NCBI RefSeq assembly: GCF_022429645.1
Contig: NZ_CP092480.1
Coordinates: forward strand, 2,586,501 to 2,650,500
DNA length: 64,000 bases
From: Lutibacter sp. A80
GTDB lineage: Bacteria; Bacteroidota; Bacteroidia; Flavobacteriales; Flavobacteriaceae
Reading direction: 5' to 3'
Shown here: piece by piece, positions 28,741 to 37,111 of the stretch
How positions within the stretch are numbered: position 1 is the first letter of the stretch
Layout of the letters: each line of letters begins with the position of its first letter
Translations under genes and position numbers: made by a program
Notes under the pieces: model-generated
Database searches by the model: none
The model's input: only the letters and a program-made list of their open reading frames with translations
What the model was told of the DNA's origin: nothing

Positions 28741-28759
28741 TTATATATATTTATATTGG

Positions 28760-30205
28760 TTAATTTTCAAATTTAAAACTAAATTCTTCAGATAAGTTGT
28801 GTTCATTATCCATAATTTTAATAATTTTTTTCACAATATCCGGATGTTTAGTAGCAATATTATGCTCTTCTTTAATATCTTTAGAAATATTGTAAAGTTC
28901 TATAGGTGCATTTGGATTATCGCTCATTTTTAATCGAATTCCTTTCCAATCACCTAATCTAACAGCTTGTTTTCCTTTTTGTTCATGAAACTCCCAATAT
29001 AAATACTCATGTGTATTTTGTTGTTTATCCATTAATTCTGGTAAAAATGAAATTCCATCAATATTTTCAGGTGTACTAATCTCTGCAATTTCACAAGCGG
29101 TAGGTAAAAAATCCCAAAAAGCAGACATATGATTTGAAGTTGTATTTGCTTTTATTTTACCAGGCCAAGTTGCAATCATTGGAACACGAATTCCACCTTC
29201 ATATAAATCGCGTTTAAATCCTCTTAAATCTCCATTACTATTAAAATAAATTGGATCTGCACCACCTTCTTTATGCGGACCATTATCTGAAGTAAATATT
29301 ATAATAGTATTATCTGCAATACCAAGGTCTTCAATTTTTTTTCTAATTTCACCTACTTGTTTATCTAAAAGATATATCATAGCAGCAAAAGCAGCATGTG
29401 TTTCTTTTTGAGAGCCATACCCACCATTTTTGTAAAATTCTCCATCATCTACTCCATTAAATTTTTTTTCAGGTAAAAGCTTGCCTCTATATTTAGTAAT
29501 GTACTTTTCAGGTAAAAGAAGTTCGGCATGTGGTATTGTTGTTGGGTAGTATAAGAAAAAGGTAGAATCTTTATTTTTTTCGATGAAAGAAAGGGCTTGT
29601 TCATGAATAAATTCAGGCGCATAATCTTCAGTTTTATCTCCGCTATTACCCTCTAACATTACTTTAGTTTGGTTATGCCATAAATGATATGGATAATAAT
29701 TATGTGCAATTCTTTGACAATTGTAACCATAAAACTCATCGAAACCTTGATTGTTTGGATCTCCTTCTGAACCTGGATAACCTAATCCCCATTTACCAAA
29801 AGCACCCGTAACATAACCAGCAGATTTTAAAAGTTCAGGAACAGTTACAATAGATGATTTGATAGGTAATTGTCCTTCAGAGGTTACTTTTTTATTTCCA
29901 CGAATAAAAGTATTTCCAGTATGTTGCCCTGTCATTAAAGCTGAACGAGAAGGTGCACAAACTGTTGAACCAGCATAATGATCTGTAAAAAACATACCAT
30001 CTTTAGCCAATTTATCTATGTTTGGTGTAGAGAATTTTTCTTGACCATTAAAACTGATATCACCATAACCTAAATCGTCGGCCAATATGTAGATAATATT
30101 AGGTTTTTTAGTTTCAGTAGTTTTTGTGTTTTGTTTTTTTATAGTGCAACCACCTATTGTAAGCAATAGAGAATATAAGCATATTATTTTTATAGTACAA
30201 TTCAT
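28760..30205 (-). CDS. Sulfatase lipoprotein, S1 family (paralogue A)
   Basis: A 481-residue type I sulfatase with a lipobox (IGGC, Cys-20). The Ca2+ site is PNIIYILADDLGYGD, the formylglycine site is Cys-83 in TVCAPSRSALMTG, and GKWGLGYPG and FTSDNGPHKEGG are further active-site blocks. It is the first gene of the minus-strand operon. It is closely related to the sulfatase at 33190-34662; long segments are identical, including 161 bp without a mismatch (29193-29353). The two genes point in opposite directions and form a large inverted repeat. Confidence 0.93.
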   Translation of the reverse strand: MNCTIKIICLYSLLLTIGGCTIKKQNTKTTETKKPNIIYILADDLGYGDISFNGQEKFSTPNIDKLAKDGMFFTDHYAGSTVCAPSRSALMTGQHTGNTFIRGNKKVTSEGQLPIKSSIVTVPELLKSAGYVTGAFGKWGLGYPGSEGDPNNQGFDEFYGYNCQRIAHNYYPYHLWHNQTKVMLEGNSGDKTEDYAPEFIHEQALSFIEKNKDSTFFLYYPTTIPHAELLLPEKYITKYRGKLLPEKKFNGVDDGEFYKNGGYGSQKETHAAFAAMIYLLDKQVGEIRKKIEDLGIADNTIIIFTSDNGPHKEGGADPIYFNSNGDLRGFKRDLYEGGIRVPMIATWPGKIKANTTSNHMSAFWDFLPTACEIAEISTPENIDGISFLPELMDKQQNTHEYLYWEFHEQKGKQAVRLGDWKGIRLKMSDNPNAPIELYNISKDIKEEHNIATKHPDIVKKIIKIMDNEHNLSEEFSFKFEN

Positions 30206-30263
30206 ACCACTTTTATTACTTTAAAATTTGATCGACACTTTAATGTTAAAATATATATTCTAA

Positions 30264-30271
30264 CAAAAATA
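30264..30271 (-). promoter_or_regulatory. -7 element of the minus-strand sulfatase operon
   Basis: TATTTTTG on the minus strand, a TAnnTTTG match 58 bases before the ATG. No good -33 element is visible, which fits a promoter that needs an activator. Confidence 0.5.
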
Positions 30272-30298
30272 TTGAACATATAATGAAAAATGGAGGTT

Positions 30299-30332
30299 AA
30301 ATAGTGAAATTAATGGGGGTATTTAGTGCAAA
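30299..30332 (-). promoter_or_regulatory. Direct-repeat operator 1 (22-bp spacing)
   Basis: AAATAGTGAAAT (30299-30310) and ATTTAGTGCAAA (30321-30332) share a TAGTG core exactly 22 bp apart. The near edge is ~28 bp upstream of the -7 element of the minus-strand operon. Two-turn spaced direct repeats are typical sites for AraC-type DNA-binding domains, as in hybrid two-component systems of polysaccharide loci. No such regulator gene is in this window. Confidence 0.45.
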
Positions 30333-30472
30333 AAAAATTTTGTGATCAAATAAAACCAATTTACACTATAATTAAATGAGATTACATTTTGAGTAAATAT
30401 TAGATTTTTTAAATTTCTAAACCTACTTGTACATATAATTTAATACCGTTAATTTTTAAGCTATAATTAAAA

Positions 30473-30506
30473 ATTTGAGCAAATAGTACCTCCTATTTGA
30501 GCAAAT
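30473..30506 (+). promoter_or_regulatory. Direct-repeat operator 2 (22-bp spacing)
   Basis: ATTTGAGCAAAT occurs twice without mismatch (30473-30484, 30495-30506), 22 bp apart. Thirty bp downstream is TAACTTTA (30536-30543), one base off a TAnnTTTG element, pointing to the GH2 gene. The half-site resembles operator 1 (ATTT-A-GTGCAAA against ATTTGAGCAAA, allowing one gap). The distance to the promoter is almost the same in both cases. Confidence 0.5.
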
Positions 30507-30696
30507 TTTAAGCCCCATAAAGTATTAGATATAGTTAACTTTATCCTATTAAAATTTCTAAACCAAATTTTTAAAAATGATGAATAAACTATTTTTTTTA
30601 AGATGTTTTTATCACGAATAACTTTTCAATATAACATAAAAAAATATAGGTTTTAGCTATCATTAGTAATTGAATAAATAACAAAAATTATATACA

Positions 30697-33120
30697 ATGT
30701 CTATTAAAAAACTCATAGTAGTAACTTTTATTTTAGCCAATTTATCTGCTTTTAGTCAGATATCATTTGGAGATGCTCAAAAAATTAATGATAATTGGAA
30801 GTTTATACTTCAAGATATTCCAGAGGCTAAAAATGCCTCTTATCAAAATACCGATTGGCAAACTGTTAATGTACCTCATGATTGGAGTGTAAAAGAACAA
30901 CTAAGTCCTACTTTGGCAAGTTGTACAGGTTTTTTACCAGGTGGAATTGGCTGGTACAGAAAAGCAATAAATATTCCAGAAAGTAAGCAAGGTGAAAAAG
31001 TATATTTATATTTTGAAGGTGTATACAATAGGAGTGAGGTTTTTATTAACGGTCATTCTTTAGGGAAACGACCAAACGGATATATTTCTTTTGCTTATGA
31101 CGCTACTTCTTTTGTAAAATATGGAGAAGAAAATACTATTGCAGTTCGTGTAGATCATAGTAAAAGTGCAGACTCTCGTTGGTATACCGGATCAGGAATT
31201 TATAGAAATGTTTGGTTGGTATATGCCAACCCGATACATATAGCACAATGGGGGGTTTTTGCACATCCAGAGTTAAATAAAACCACAGGAATTTTAAATA
31301 TTGAAGTTGCTTTAGAAAATGAAACTGCTTCAAAAGTAAATTTAAAGGTTAAAAATGAATTATTAGATTTAAATGGTAAAGTAGTTTCAAAAACGTATAA
31401 TAGAGTAGTAATTACACCAAATAATTCAAATAAAATTACAACTAAATTACAACTGAAAAATGCTAAGTTATGGGATTTGGAAAATCCAAACCTATATAAT
31501 TTAAGAACAACAGTTTTTAAAAATGGTGTTCAAATAGACCAAACAATTACTCAAACAGGTTTTAGAAGTTTCACTTTTGATCCTGATAAAGGTTTTGCCC
31601 TAAATGGAAAATGGATGAAAATGAAAGGAGTTTGCTTGCATCATGATTCAGGTGTTTTAGGATCTGCAATGTATAAAGATGTTTGGGAAAAGAGATTAAA
31701 AACACTTAAAAAAATAGGTGTAAATGCAATACGTACAAGTCATAACCCGCAAGCACCTGATTTTTATAAATTATGTGATGAATTAGGTTTACTTGTATTA
31801 AATGAAGCTTATGATGAATGGGAATTTCCTAAACGTAAATGGTTAGTAGGGTGGAATAAAGGCACTCCAGGGTTTGAAGGTAGTTATGATTATTTTGAAG
31901 ATTGGGCTGAGAAAGATTTAGAAGATTTTGTACGTCGTGATAGAAATCACTTATCTGTTTTTGCTTGGAGTATTGGTAATGAAGTAGATTATCCAAATGA
32001 TCCATATTCTCATCCGGTTTTAGATGGAGGAGGAGATACTGGATTTTCACAAGCAACTTACGGAGGTTATCAAAAAGATGCTCCAGATGCTATGCGTCTT
32101 GGTGCCATAGCAAAACGTTTAGTAGCTGCGGTTGAAAAATATGATACATCTAGACCTACAACTGCTGGTCTTGCAGGAGTTGCAATGTCTAATAAAACTG
32201 CATATCCAAGTGCTTTAGGTATTGCAGGTTATAATTATACAGAAAGTAAATACCATTCAGATCATAAAAAATATCCTAATAGAGTTATTTACGGAAGTGA
32301 AAATCGCCATGATATTGATGCTTGGTTAGCTGTAAAAAATAATGAACATATTTTTGGACAGTTTTTATGGACAGGTATAGATTATTTGGGTGAATCTGGA
32401 AAATGGCCTTCTAGAGGATTTTATTCAGGATTAGTAGATTTTTCTGGAGAAATAAAACCAAAAGGTTATTTCCGTCAATCACTCTGGTCTGCAGAACCTA
32501 TGATATATATTGGAACGTATATTCCTAAAAATAAAAATCATATTTCTATGGATGCTTGGCCTTTATGGAACTATGAAGAAGGAAAAATGATTAGAGTTGC
32601 TTGTTATACCAATGCAGCAAAAGCACGTTTAGAATTAAATGGAAAAATTGTTGGTGAAGAGAAAAAATACGATGAAGAAACGGGTATTATTTATTGGGAT
32701 ATTCCTTTTGAAAAAGGAAAATTAGAAGCTGTTGGTTTAAATGCTAACAATAAAGAAGAAAGTCGTTATGCAATTATACAATCTCAACAACCTTACGCAC
32801 TTGTAGTTGATCAAAATAATATAACTATTGATTCAGAAAATGGCGTAGCTCAAATTAATGTTCGTGTAGTAGATAAAGATGGATTACCTGTTATGTTAAG
32901 TGATAATGAAGTAAAATGTACTATAGAAGGTCCGGCTACACTTTTAGGTCTTGAAGCTGGAAATAATTCAGATATGACAGATTATACAGACAATGTACAA
33001 CGTGTATTTCACGGACATATTTTGGCTCATATTAAAACAAATGGAGAAAAAGGTACGGTTAAAGTTAATTTTAAAAGCCCTTGGTTACAACCAGTTTCAA
33101 CTACAATTACAATTGAATAA
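30697..33120 (+). CDS. GH2 glycoside hydrolase with DUF4982, periplasmic
   Basis: An 807-residue family 2 enzyme (beta-galactosidase-like; other exo-beta activities are possible). A signal peptide ending SAFSQ exports it. The sugar-binding domain (~30-180) contains VPHDWSVKE and FEGVYNRSEVFINGHSLG. Then come an Ig-like domain, a TIM barrel (~300-600) with acid/base Glu-429 (WSIGNEVDYPND) and nucleophile Glu-535 (YGSENRHD), and a C-terminal DUF4982/Ig-like part. It is shorter than the LacZ-type enzyme at 25579-28740 and of a different subgroup. A sulfatase follows after 69 bases. Confidence 0.92.
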   Translation: MSIKKLIVVTFILANLSAFSQISFGDAQKINDNWKFILQDIPEAKNASYQNTDWQTVNVPHDWSVKEQLSPTLASCTGFLPGGIGWYRKAINIPESKQGEKVYLYFEGVYNRSEVFINGHSLGKRPNGYISFAYDATSFVKYGEENTIAVRVDHSKSADSRWYTGSGIYRNVWLVYANPIHIAQWGVFAHPELNKTTGILNIEVALENETASKVNLKVKNELLDLNGKVVSKTYNRVVITPNNSNKITTKLQLKNAKLWDLENPNLYNLRTTVFKNGVQIDQTITQTGFRSFTFDPDKGFALNGKWMKMKGVCLHHDSGVLGSAMYKDVWEKRLKTLKKIGVNAIRTSHNPQAPDFYKLCDELGLLVLNEAYDEWEFPKRKWLVGWNKGTPGFEGSYDYFEDWAEKDLEDFVRRDRNHLSVFAWSIGNEVDYPNDPYSHPVLDGGGDTGFSQATYGGYQKDAPDAMRLGAIAKRLVAAVEKYDTSRPTTAGLAGVAMSNKTAYPSALGIAGYNYTESKYHSDHKKYPNRVIYGSENRHDIDAWLAVKNNEHIFGQFLWTGIDYLGESGKWPSRGFYSGLVDFSGEIKPKGYFRQSLWSAEPMIYIGTYIPKNKNHISMDAWPLWNYEEGKMIRVACYTNAAKARLELNGKIVGEEKKYDEETGIIYWDIPFEKGKLEAVGLNANNKEESRYAIIQSQQPYALVVDQNNITIDSENGVAQINVRVVDKDGLPVMLSDNEVKCTIEGPATLLGLEAGNNSDMTDYTDNVQRVFHGHILAHIKTNGEKGTVKVNFKSPWLQPVSTTITIE

Positions 33121-33189
33121 AAAATACTTTAACAGGAATATACTTGTTGAAAATTAACTATAAAATGAATTAATAATTAGTGACTTTAT

Positions 33190-34662
33190 ATGGAAAAATA
33201 TTTTAATAAATTAAAAACAAAACTGATATATTTTATTTTACTTTTAGCTATTTTAGGTTGTGGAAATAAGCAAAAAACTATAAGTAAAGAAACCCAAACA
33301 GAAATAAAACCTAATATTATCTACATATTAGCAGATGATTTAGGTTATGGTGATATCAGTTTTAATGGTCAAAAAAAATTCTCTACACCAAACATAGATA
33401 AACTTGCTAAAGATGGTATGTTTTTTACAGATCATTATGCTGGTTCAACAGTTTGTGCACCCTCTAGATCTACTTTAATGACTGGTCAACATACAGGAAA
33501 CACCTTTATTCGTGGAAATAAAGGAACAGAACATGAAGGTGATTTTCCTATAGAGGATTCAGAAGTAACAGTTGCTGAACTTTTAAAAACAGCAGGCTAT
33601 GTTACGGGTGCTTTTGGTAAATGGGGATTAGGTTATCCTGGTTCAGAAGGAGATCCAAACAATCAAGGTTTTGATGAGTTTTATGGTTACAACTGGCAAT
33701 TGATTGGACATAATTACCACCCATATAATTTATGGCATAACCAAACGAAAGTAATGTTAGAAGGTAATAGTGGAGATAAAACTGAAGATTATGCGCCTGA
33801 AATTATTCATGAACAAGCACTTTCATTCATCGAAAAAAATAAGGATACTACTTTTTTTATGTATTACCCTTCAATAATTCCACACGCAGAACTTGTTGCT
33901 CCTGAAGTTTATATGGAAATGTTTAGAGGTAAATTATTGCCTGAAAATAAATATAAAGGTAAAGATTATGGAGATAAAAGCTATAAAATGGGAGGTTATG
34001 CTTCTCAAGACGAGCCACACACAGCTTTTGCAGCTATGGTATACCTTTTAGATAAGCAGGTTGGTGAAATTAGAAAAAAAATTGAAGACCTTGGTATTGC
34101 AGATAATACTATTATAATATTTACTTCAGATAATGGTCCGCATAAAGAAGGTGGTGCAGATCCAATTTATTTTAATAGTAATGGAGATTTAAGAGGATTT
34201 AAACGCGATTTATATGAAGGTGGTATTCGTGTTCCAATGATTGCAACTTGGCCTGGTAAAATAAAAGCAAATACTATTTCAAATCATATGTCTGCTTTTT
34301 GGGATTTTTTACCTACAGCTTGTGAAATTGCAGAGGTTAGTACACCTGAAAATATTGATGGAATTTCATTTTTACCAGAATTATTAGAAAAAGAACAAGA
34401 AAGCCATGAGTATTTATATTGGGAATTTTTAGAGCGCGGAGGAAGACAGGCTGTTAGACTTGACAATTGGAAAGGTGTTCGATTAAAAATGAGCGATAAC
34501 CCTAATGCAACAATAGAACTCTATAATTTAACGAACGATATTGGAGAGCAAAATAATGTTGCAGATAAAAACCCAGAAATTGTTAAAAAGATTTCTGAAA
34601 TTATGGATAAAGAACACACATATTCTAAAGAGTATAGCTTTAAGTTCGAAAAAAATAAATAG
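33190..34662 (+). CDS. Sulfatase lipoprotein, S1 family (paralogue B)
   Basis: A 490-residue type I sulfatase with a lipobox (ILGC, Cys-24), a PNIIYILADDLGYGD Ca2+ site and formylglycine Cys-89 in TVCAPSRSTLMTG. It is the inverted paralogue of the gene at 28760-30205. The region around FTSDNGPHKEGGADPIYF is identical even at third codon positions (34063-34223), while other parts differ clearly in protein sequence, for example the segment after FIRGNK. The mosaic suggests gene conversion. Differences near the substrate pocket may give the two enzymes different sulfate positions. The operon ends at a strong terminator. Confidence 0.93.
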   Translation: MEKYFNKLKTKLIYFILLLAILGCGNKQKTISKETQTEIKPNIIYILADDLGYGDISFNGQKKFSTPNIDKLAKDGMFFTDHYAGSTVCAPSRSTLMTGQHTGNTFIRGNKGTEHEGDFPIEDSEVTVAELLKTAGYVTGAFGKWGLGYPGSEGDPNNQGFDEFYGYNWQLIGHNYHPYNLWHNQTKVMLEGNSGDKTEDYAPEIIHEQALSFIEKNKDTTFFMYYPSIIPHAELVAPEVYMEMFRGKLLPENKYKGKDYGDKSYKMGGYASQDEPHTAFAAMVYLLDKQVGEIRKKIEDLGIADNTIIIFTSDNGPHKEGGADPIYFNSNGDLRGFKRDLYEGGIRVPMIATWPGKIKANTISNHMSAFWDFLPTACEIAEVSTPENIDGISFLPELLEKEQESHEYLYWEFLERGGRQAVRLDNWKGVRLKMSDNPNATIELYNLTNDIGEQNNVADKNPEIVKKISEIMDKEHTYSKEYSFKFEKNK

Positions 34663-34690
34663 TTTTAATCACTTTTTAACCCTGTACTTT

Positions 34691-34737
34691 AACCGGAAAA
34701 CAATATTTAACAAAAGTATTGTTTTCCGGTTATTTTT
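34691..34737 (+). terminator. Terminator of the GH2-sulfatase operon
   Basis: AACCGGAAAACAATA (34691-34705) pairs with TATTGTTTTCCGGTT (34717-34731). The 15-bp stem is followed by ATTTTT. Confidence 0.85.
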
Positions 34738-35144
34738 AATAATAACCGCTTTTAATATTAATAGTATAGTTGATAAAACTTATAGAAAATAAATTATGTA
34801 CAACAATTAATTTTAGATATTAAAAAGTATTTATTAAGCGGACAATATCAAAGCATTATAAGGACTCGAAATATTCAAACAAAATTGGTCTTACAAGTAT
34901 TTTTCCGTTGTACAATTTTGGGAGATAAATTGAGATAATTTAACATCTTTTTAAACTACCCGAAACAAAAAGGTGTTTTCTAATTATGGTGCGGCTTTAA
35001 AGTCAATATTTTGGCAGCATAGAATATTAGTAAAAATGGTAAAAAACACGTTTTAAATGGGGTAAATCTACAATCAATTGTTTATTTGTTTTCCTAATAG
35101 GCTATAACAGTAATATTTTAACCTATGAATTTTGAAATTATTTT
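34738..35144. other. Non-coding gap between sulfatase and sigma factor
   Basis: About 400 bases without a credible ORF. GTACAAC (34798-34804) and GTTGTAC (34907-34913) are the only notable inverted repeat, framing ~100 bases with no internal structure that I can recognise. No promoter or terminator could be assigned. Confidence 0.4.
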
Positions 35145-35750
35145 TCAAAAACACGAAATTTTGGATAGATCCACCTGTTTTTTAAAATCAAATAATAAGA
35201 AAAATATTGAATTAAACTCTTTCCCTAATTTTTTACTAAGAATTTTGAAAGCTCTTGTCATATGACCTTCTATTGTTTTTATTGAGATATTTAGATACTC
35301 CGCAATTTCAATATGTGTTAAGCCTTCTTTTTTATTCAATAAAAATATTTGTTTACATTTTGAAGGTAACTTATTTATCTCTTTATTAACCAAGTCTATT
35401 AATTCATTTATTTCACCATCACTTTTTTCAACAACGATGTCTAAAGCTTCAAGATATTTTTTTTCTAAGTTGATAACAGGTTTATTTTTTCTATATTGAT
35501 CAATAAACTCATTATAAACGGATCTAAATAAATAACTTTTAATTGAAAAATTTGGTTTTAGATTATTTTTATTGGTCCAAATTGAAACAAATACATTTTG
35601 AACAATATCTTCGGAAAAAGCTTTATCATTGGTTAAAGTATAGGCATAGCCACAAAGGTTTTTATAGTATGTCTCCATTAAAAAATTAAAAGCTTTGTCA
35701 TTGCCATTTTTTAATTCTTGTATCAGAAATAAATTATTATTAAAATTCAA
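35145..35750 (-). CDS. ECF RNA polymerase sigma factor, FecI-like
   Basis: A 201-residue sigma-70 ECF factor. Region 2 is FLMETYYKNLCGYAYTLTNDKAFSEDIVQNVFVSIW (residues ~23-60) and region 4 is EINKLPSKCKQIFLLNKKEGLTHIEIAEYLNISIKTIEGH (~130-172), ending in a helix-turn-helix. A short hydrophobic tail follows. It is divergent from fecR with 107 bases between. In most Bacteroidetes systems sigma and anti-sigma genes run in the same direction. It probably directs transcription of the fecR-susC-susD genes when FecR releases it. Confidence 0.92.
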   Translation of the reverse strand: MNFNNNLFLIQELKNGNDKAFNFLMETYYKNLCGYAYTLTNDKAFSEDIVQNVFVSIWTNKNNLKPNFSIKSYLFRSVYNEFIDQYRKNKPVINLEKKYLEALDIVVEKSDGEINELIDLVNKEINKLPSKCKQIFLLNKKEGLTHIEIAEYLNISIKTIEGHMTRAFKILSKKLGKEFNSIFFLLFDFKKQVDLSKISCF

Positions 35751-35857
35751 ATTAGTATAATTTTATTTGTAAATTTTAGCTAATCTAATAAAAAAAGTTA
35801 CAATATTTTAGAGGGGTATTAAAAATTTTCACGTATTACTTAATATACTATAATAAT

Positions 35858-37018
35858 ATGAGAGCATCTGAAATTCAAAAAATAATTGTTAAGTTTCTTA
35901 ATAAAGAGGCAAATATTGATGATTTGGAAAAGTTGGATAAATGGTTGGATAAAAAGGAAAATACTTTTTTATTTAATCGTTTTGTTCAAGTTGAATTTCT
36001 AACAGCATTAGGTATGGGTGAATATGACATAAATAAAGCTAAGGAACAAATTAGATTAAAGCTTAATAATGTAAAGAGAAGGAATAGATTAACGCTTTTA
36101 AAAAGAATGTCAATTGCGGCTTCAATTACTTTAATAATTGGTTTTTCTTTATATAAATTTTACAACCATAGTATAATTATGAAAGAAATTTCTGAAGTAG
36201 AAAAAAAGATTAACGTTGGATCTAGTAAGGCAATATTAACTTTAGAGAATGGTAACCAAATAAGATTAAATAAAGGGGAAAAATATAAGAATGAAAAAGT
36301 TAGTAGTAATGGTGAAGAACTGTTATATACTAACACTAAAAATGCTAATTCAAATGAAGAAATAACCTATAACTATTTAACCATTCCAAGAGGAGGAGAG
36401 TTCTTTATAAAATTATCAGATGGAACACAGGTTTGGTTAAATTCAGAATCTCAGTTAAAATATCCTATTGCTTTTGTTGAAGGAGAACCACGTCAGGTTG
36501 AATTGGTATATGGTGAAGCGTATTTTGATGTGTCAAAAAGTATAGAACATAATGGATCAAGTTTTAAGGTATTTCATAAAGAACAAGAAGTTAAAGTACT
36601 TGGTACACAATTTAATATAAAAGCTTATTCGGACGAGGTGCATATTTATACCACTTTAGTGGAGGGGAAAATAGCTATAGAAACCAAGAAAAACCAAAAA
36701 ACACTAAGTCCGAATCAACAAGCTATTGTTAATTTAAGTACTGATGAGCTTAAAATTGAAACCGTTGATGTGTACAATGAAATATCTTGGAGAGCAGGTC
36801 TCTTTAGTTTTGAAAATAAGCAATTAGATGAAGTTATGACTGTACTTTCTAGATGGTATAATATAGATGTTATTTTTACAAACAAAGATAAAAAGAAGAT
36901 AAAATTTAATGGTGTTTTTAAGAAATCACAACATATAGAAGAAATTTTATCTATGATTACTGACAATAGTGATAAAGTAAGCTATGCTATTAACGAAAAA
37001 ACAATTACTATAAAATAA
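35858..37018 (+). CDS. FecR-type anti-sigma factor
   Basis: A single-pass inner-membrane regulator of 386 residues. It has an N-terminal cytosolic anti-sigma segment (~1-85), one helix (MSIAASITLIIGFSLYKFY, ~88-106) and a periplasmic FecR domain (IPRGGEFFIKLSDGTQVWLNSESQLKYP). A C-terminal DUF4974/STN-like domain (LDEVMTVLSRWYNIDV) follows. It binds the ECF sigma factor and receives the signal from the STN domain of the SusC-like transporter behind it. Confidence 0.93.
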   Translation: MRASEIQKIIVKFLNKEANIDDLEKLDKWLDKKENTFLFNRFVQVEFLTALGMGEYDINKAKEQIRLKLNNVKRRNRLTLLKRMSIAASITLIIGFSLYKFYNHSIIMKEISEVEKKINVGSSKAILTLENGNQIRLNKGEKYKNEKVSSNGEELLYTNTKNANSNEEITYNYLTIPRGGEFFIKLSDGTQVWLNSESQLKYPIAFVEGEPRQVELVYGEAYFDVSKSIEHNGSSFKVFHKEQEVKVLGTQFNIKAYSDEVHIYTTLVEGKIAIETKKNQKTLSPNQQAIVNLSTDELKIETVDVYNEISWRAGLFSFENKQLDEVMTVLSRWYNIDVIFTNKDKKKIKFNGVFKKSQHIEEILSMITDNSDKVSYAINEKTITIK

Positions 37019-37031
37019 ATTAAAAGAAAAA

Positions 37032-37073
37032 GGGAATGGAGTCTGAATCTGGAAAATTTATACCTCCATTCCC
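37032..37073 (+). other. Stem-loop in the fecR-susC spacer
   Basis: GGGAATGGAG (37032-37041) and CTCCATTCCC (37064-37073) form a perfect 10-bp stem with a 22-base loop. No T-run follows, so it is not an ordinary terminator. It lies in the leader of susC, 38 bases before the ATG, where it could control message stability or translation, or mark an mRNA processing site. Confidence 0.6.
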
Positions 37074-37111
37074 GGATATTAATTAATATTCATTAACTAA
37101 CATTCAAATTT

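Larger units (their letters stand above)
30206..30696. promoter_or_regulatory. Divergent control region of the sulfatase/GH2 operons
   Basis: A 491-bp gap with no credible ORF. It separates the minus-strand operon (sulfatase, GH2, sulfatase) from the plus-strand operon (GH2, sulfatase). It holds a -7 element for each direction and two direct-repeat pairs with 22-bp spacing, listed separately. It is probably the main switch for the enzyme genes of the locus. Confidence 0.6.

Noticed and set aside
34541-34792. 83-residue plus-strand frame overlapping the end of sulfatase B and its terminator
   Set aside because: It runs through the terminator stem, starts inside the sulfatase gene, and has an unconvincing composition.
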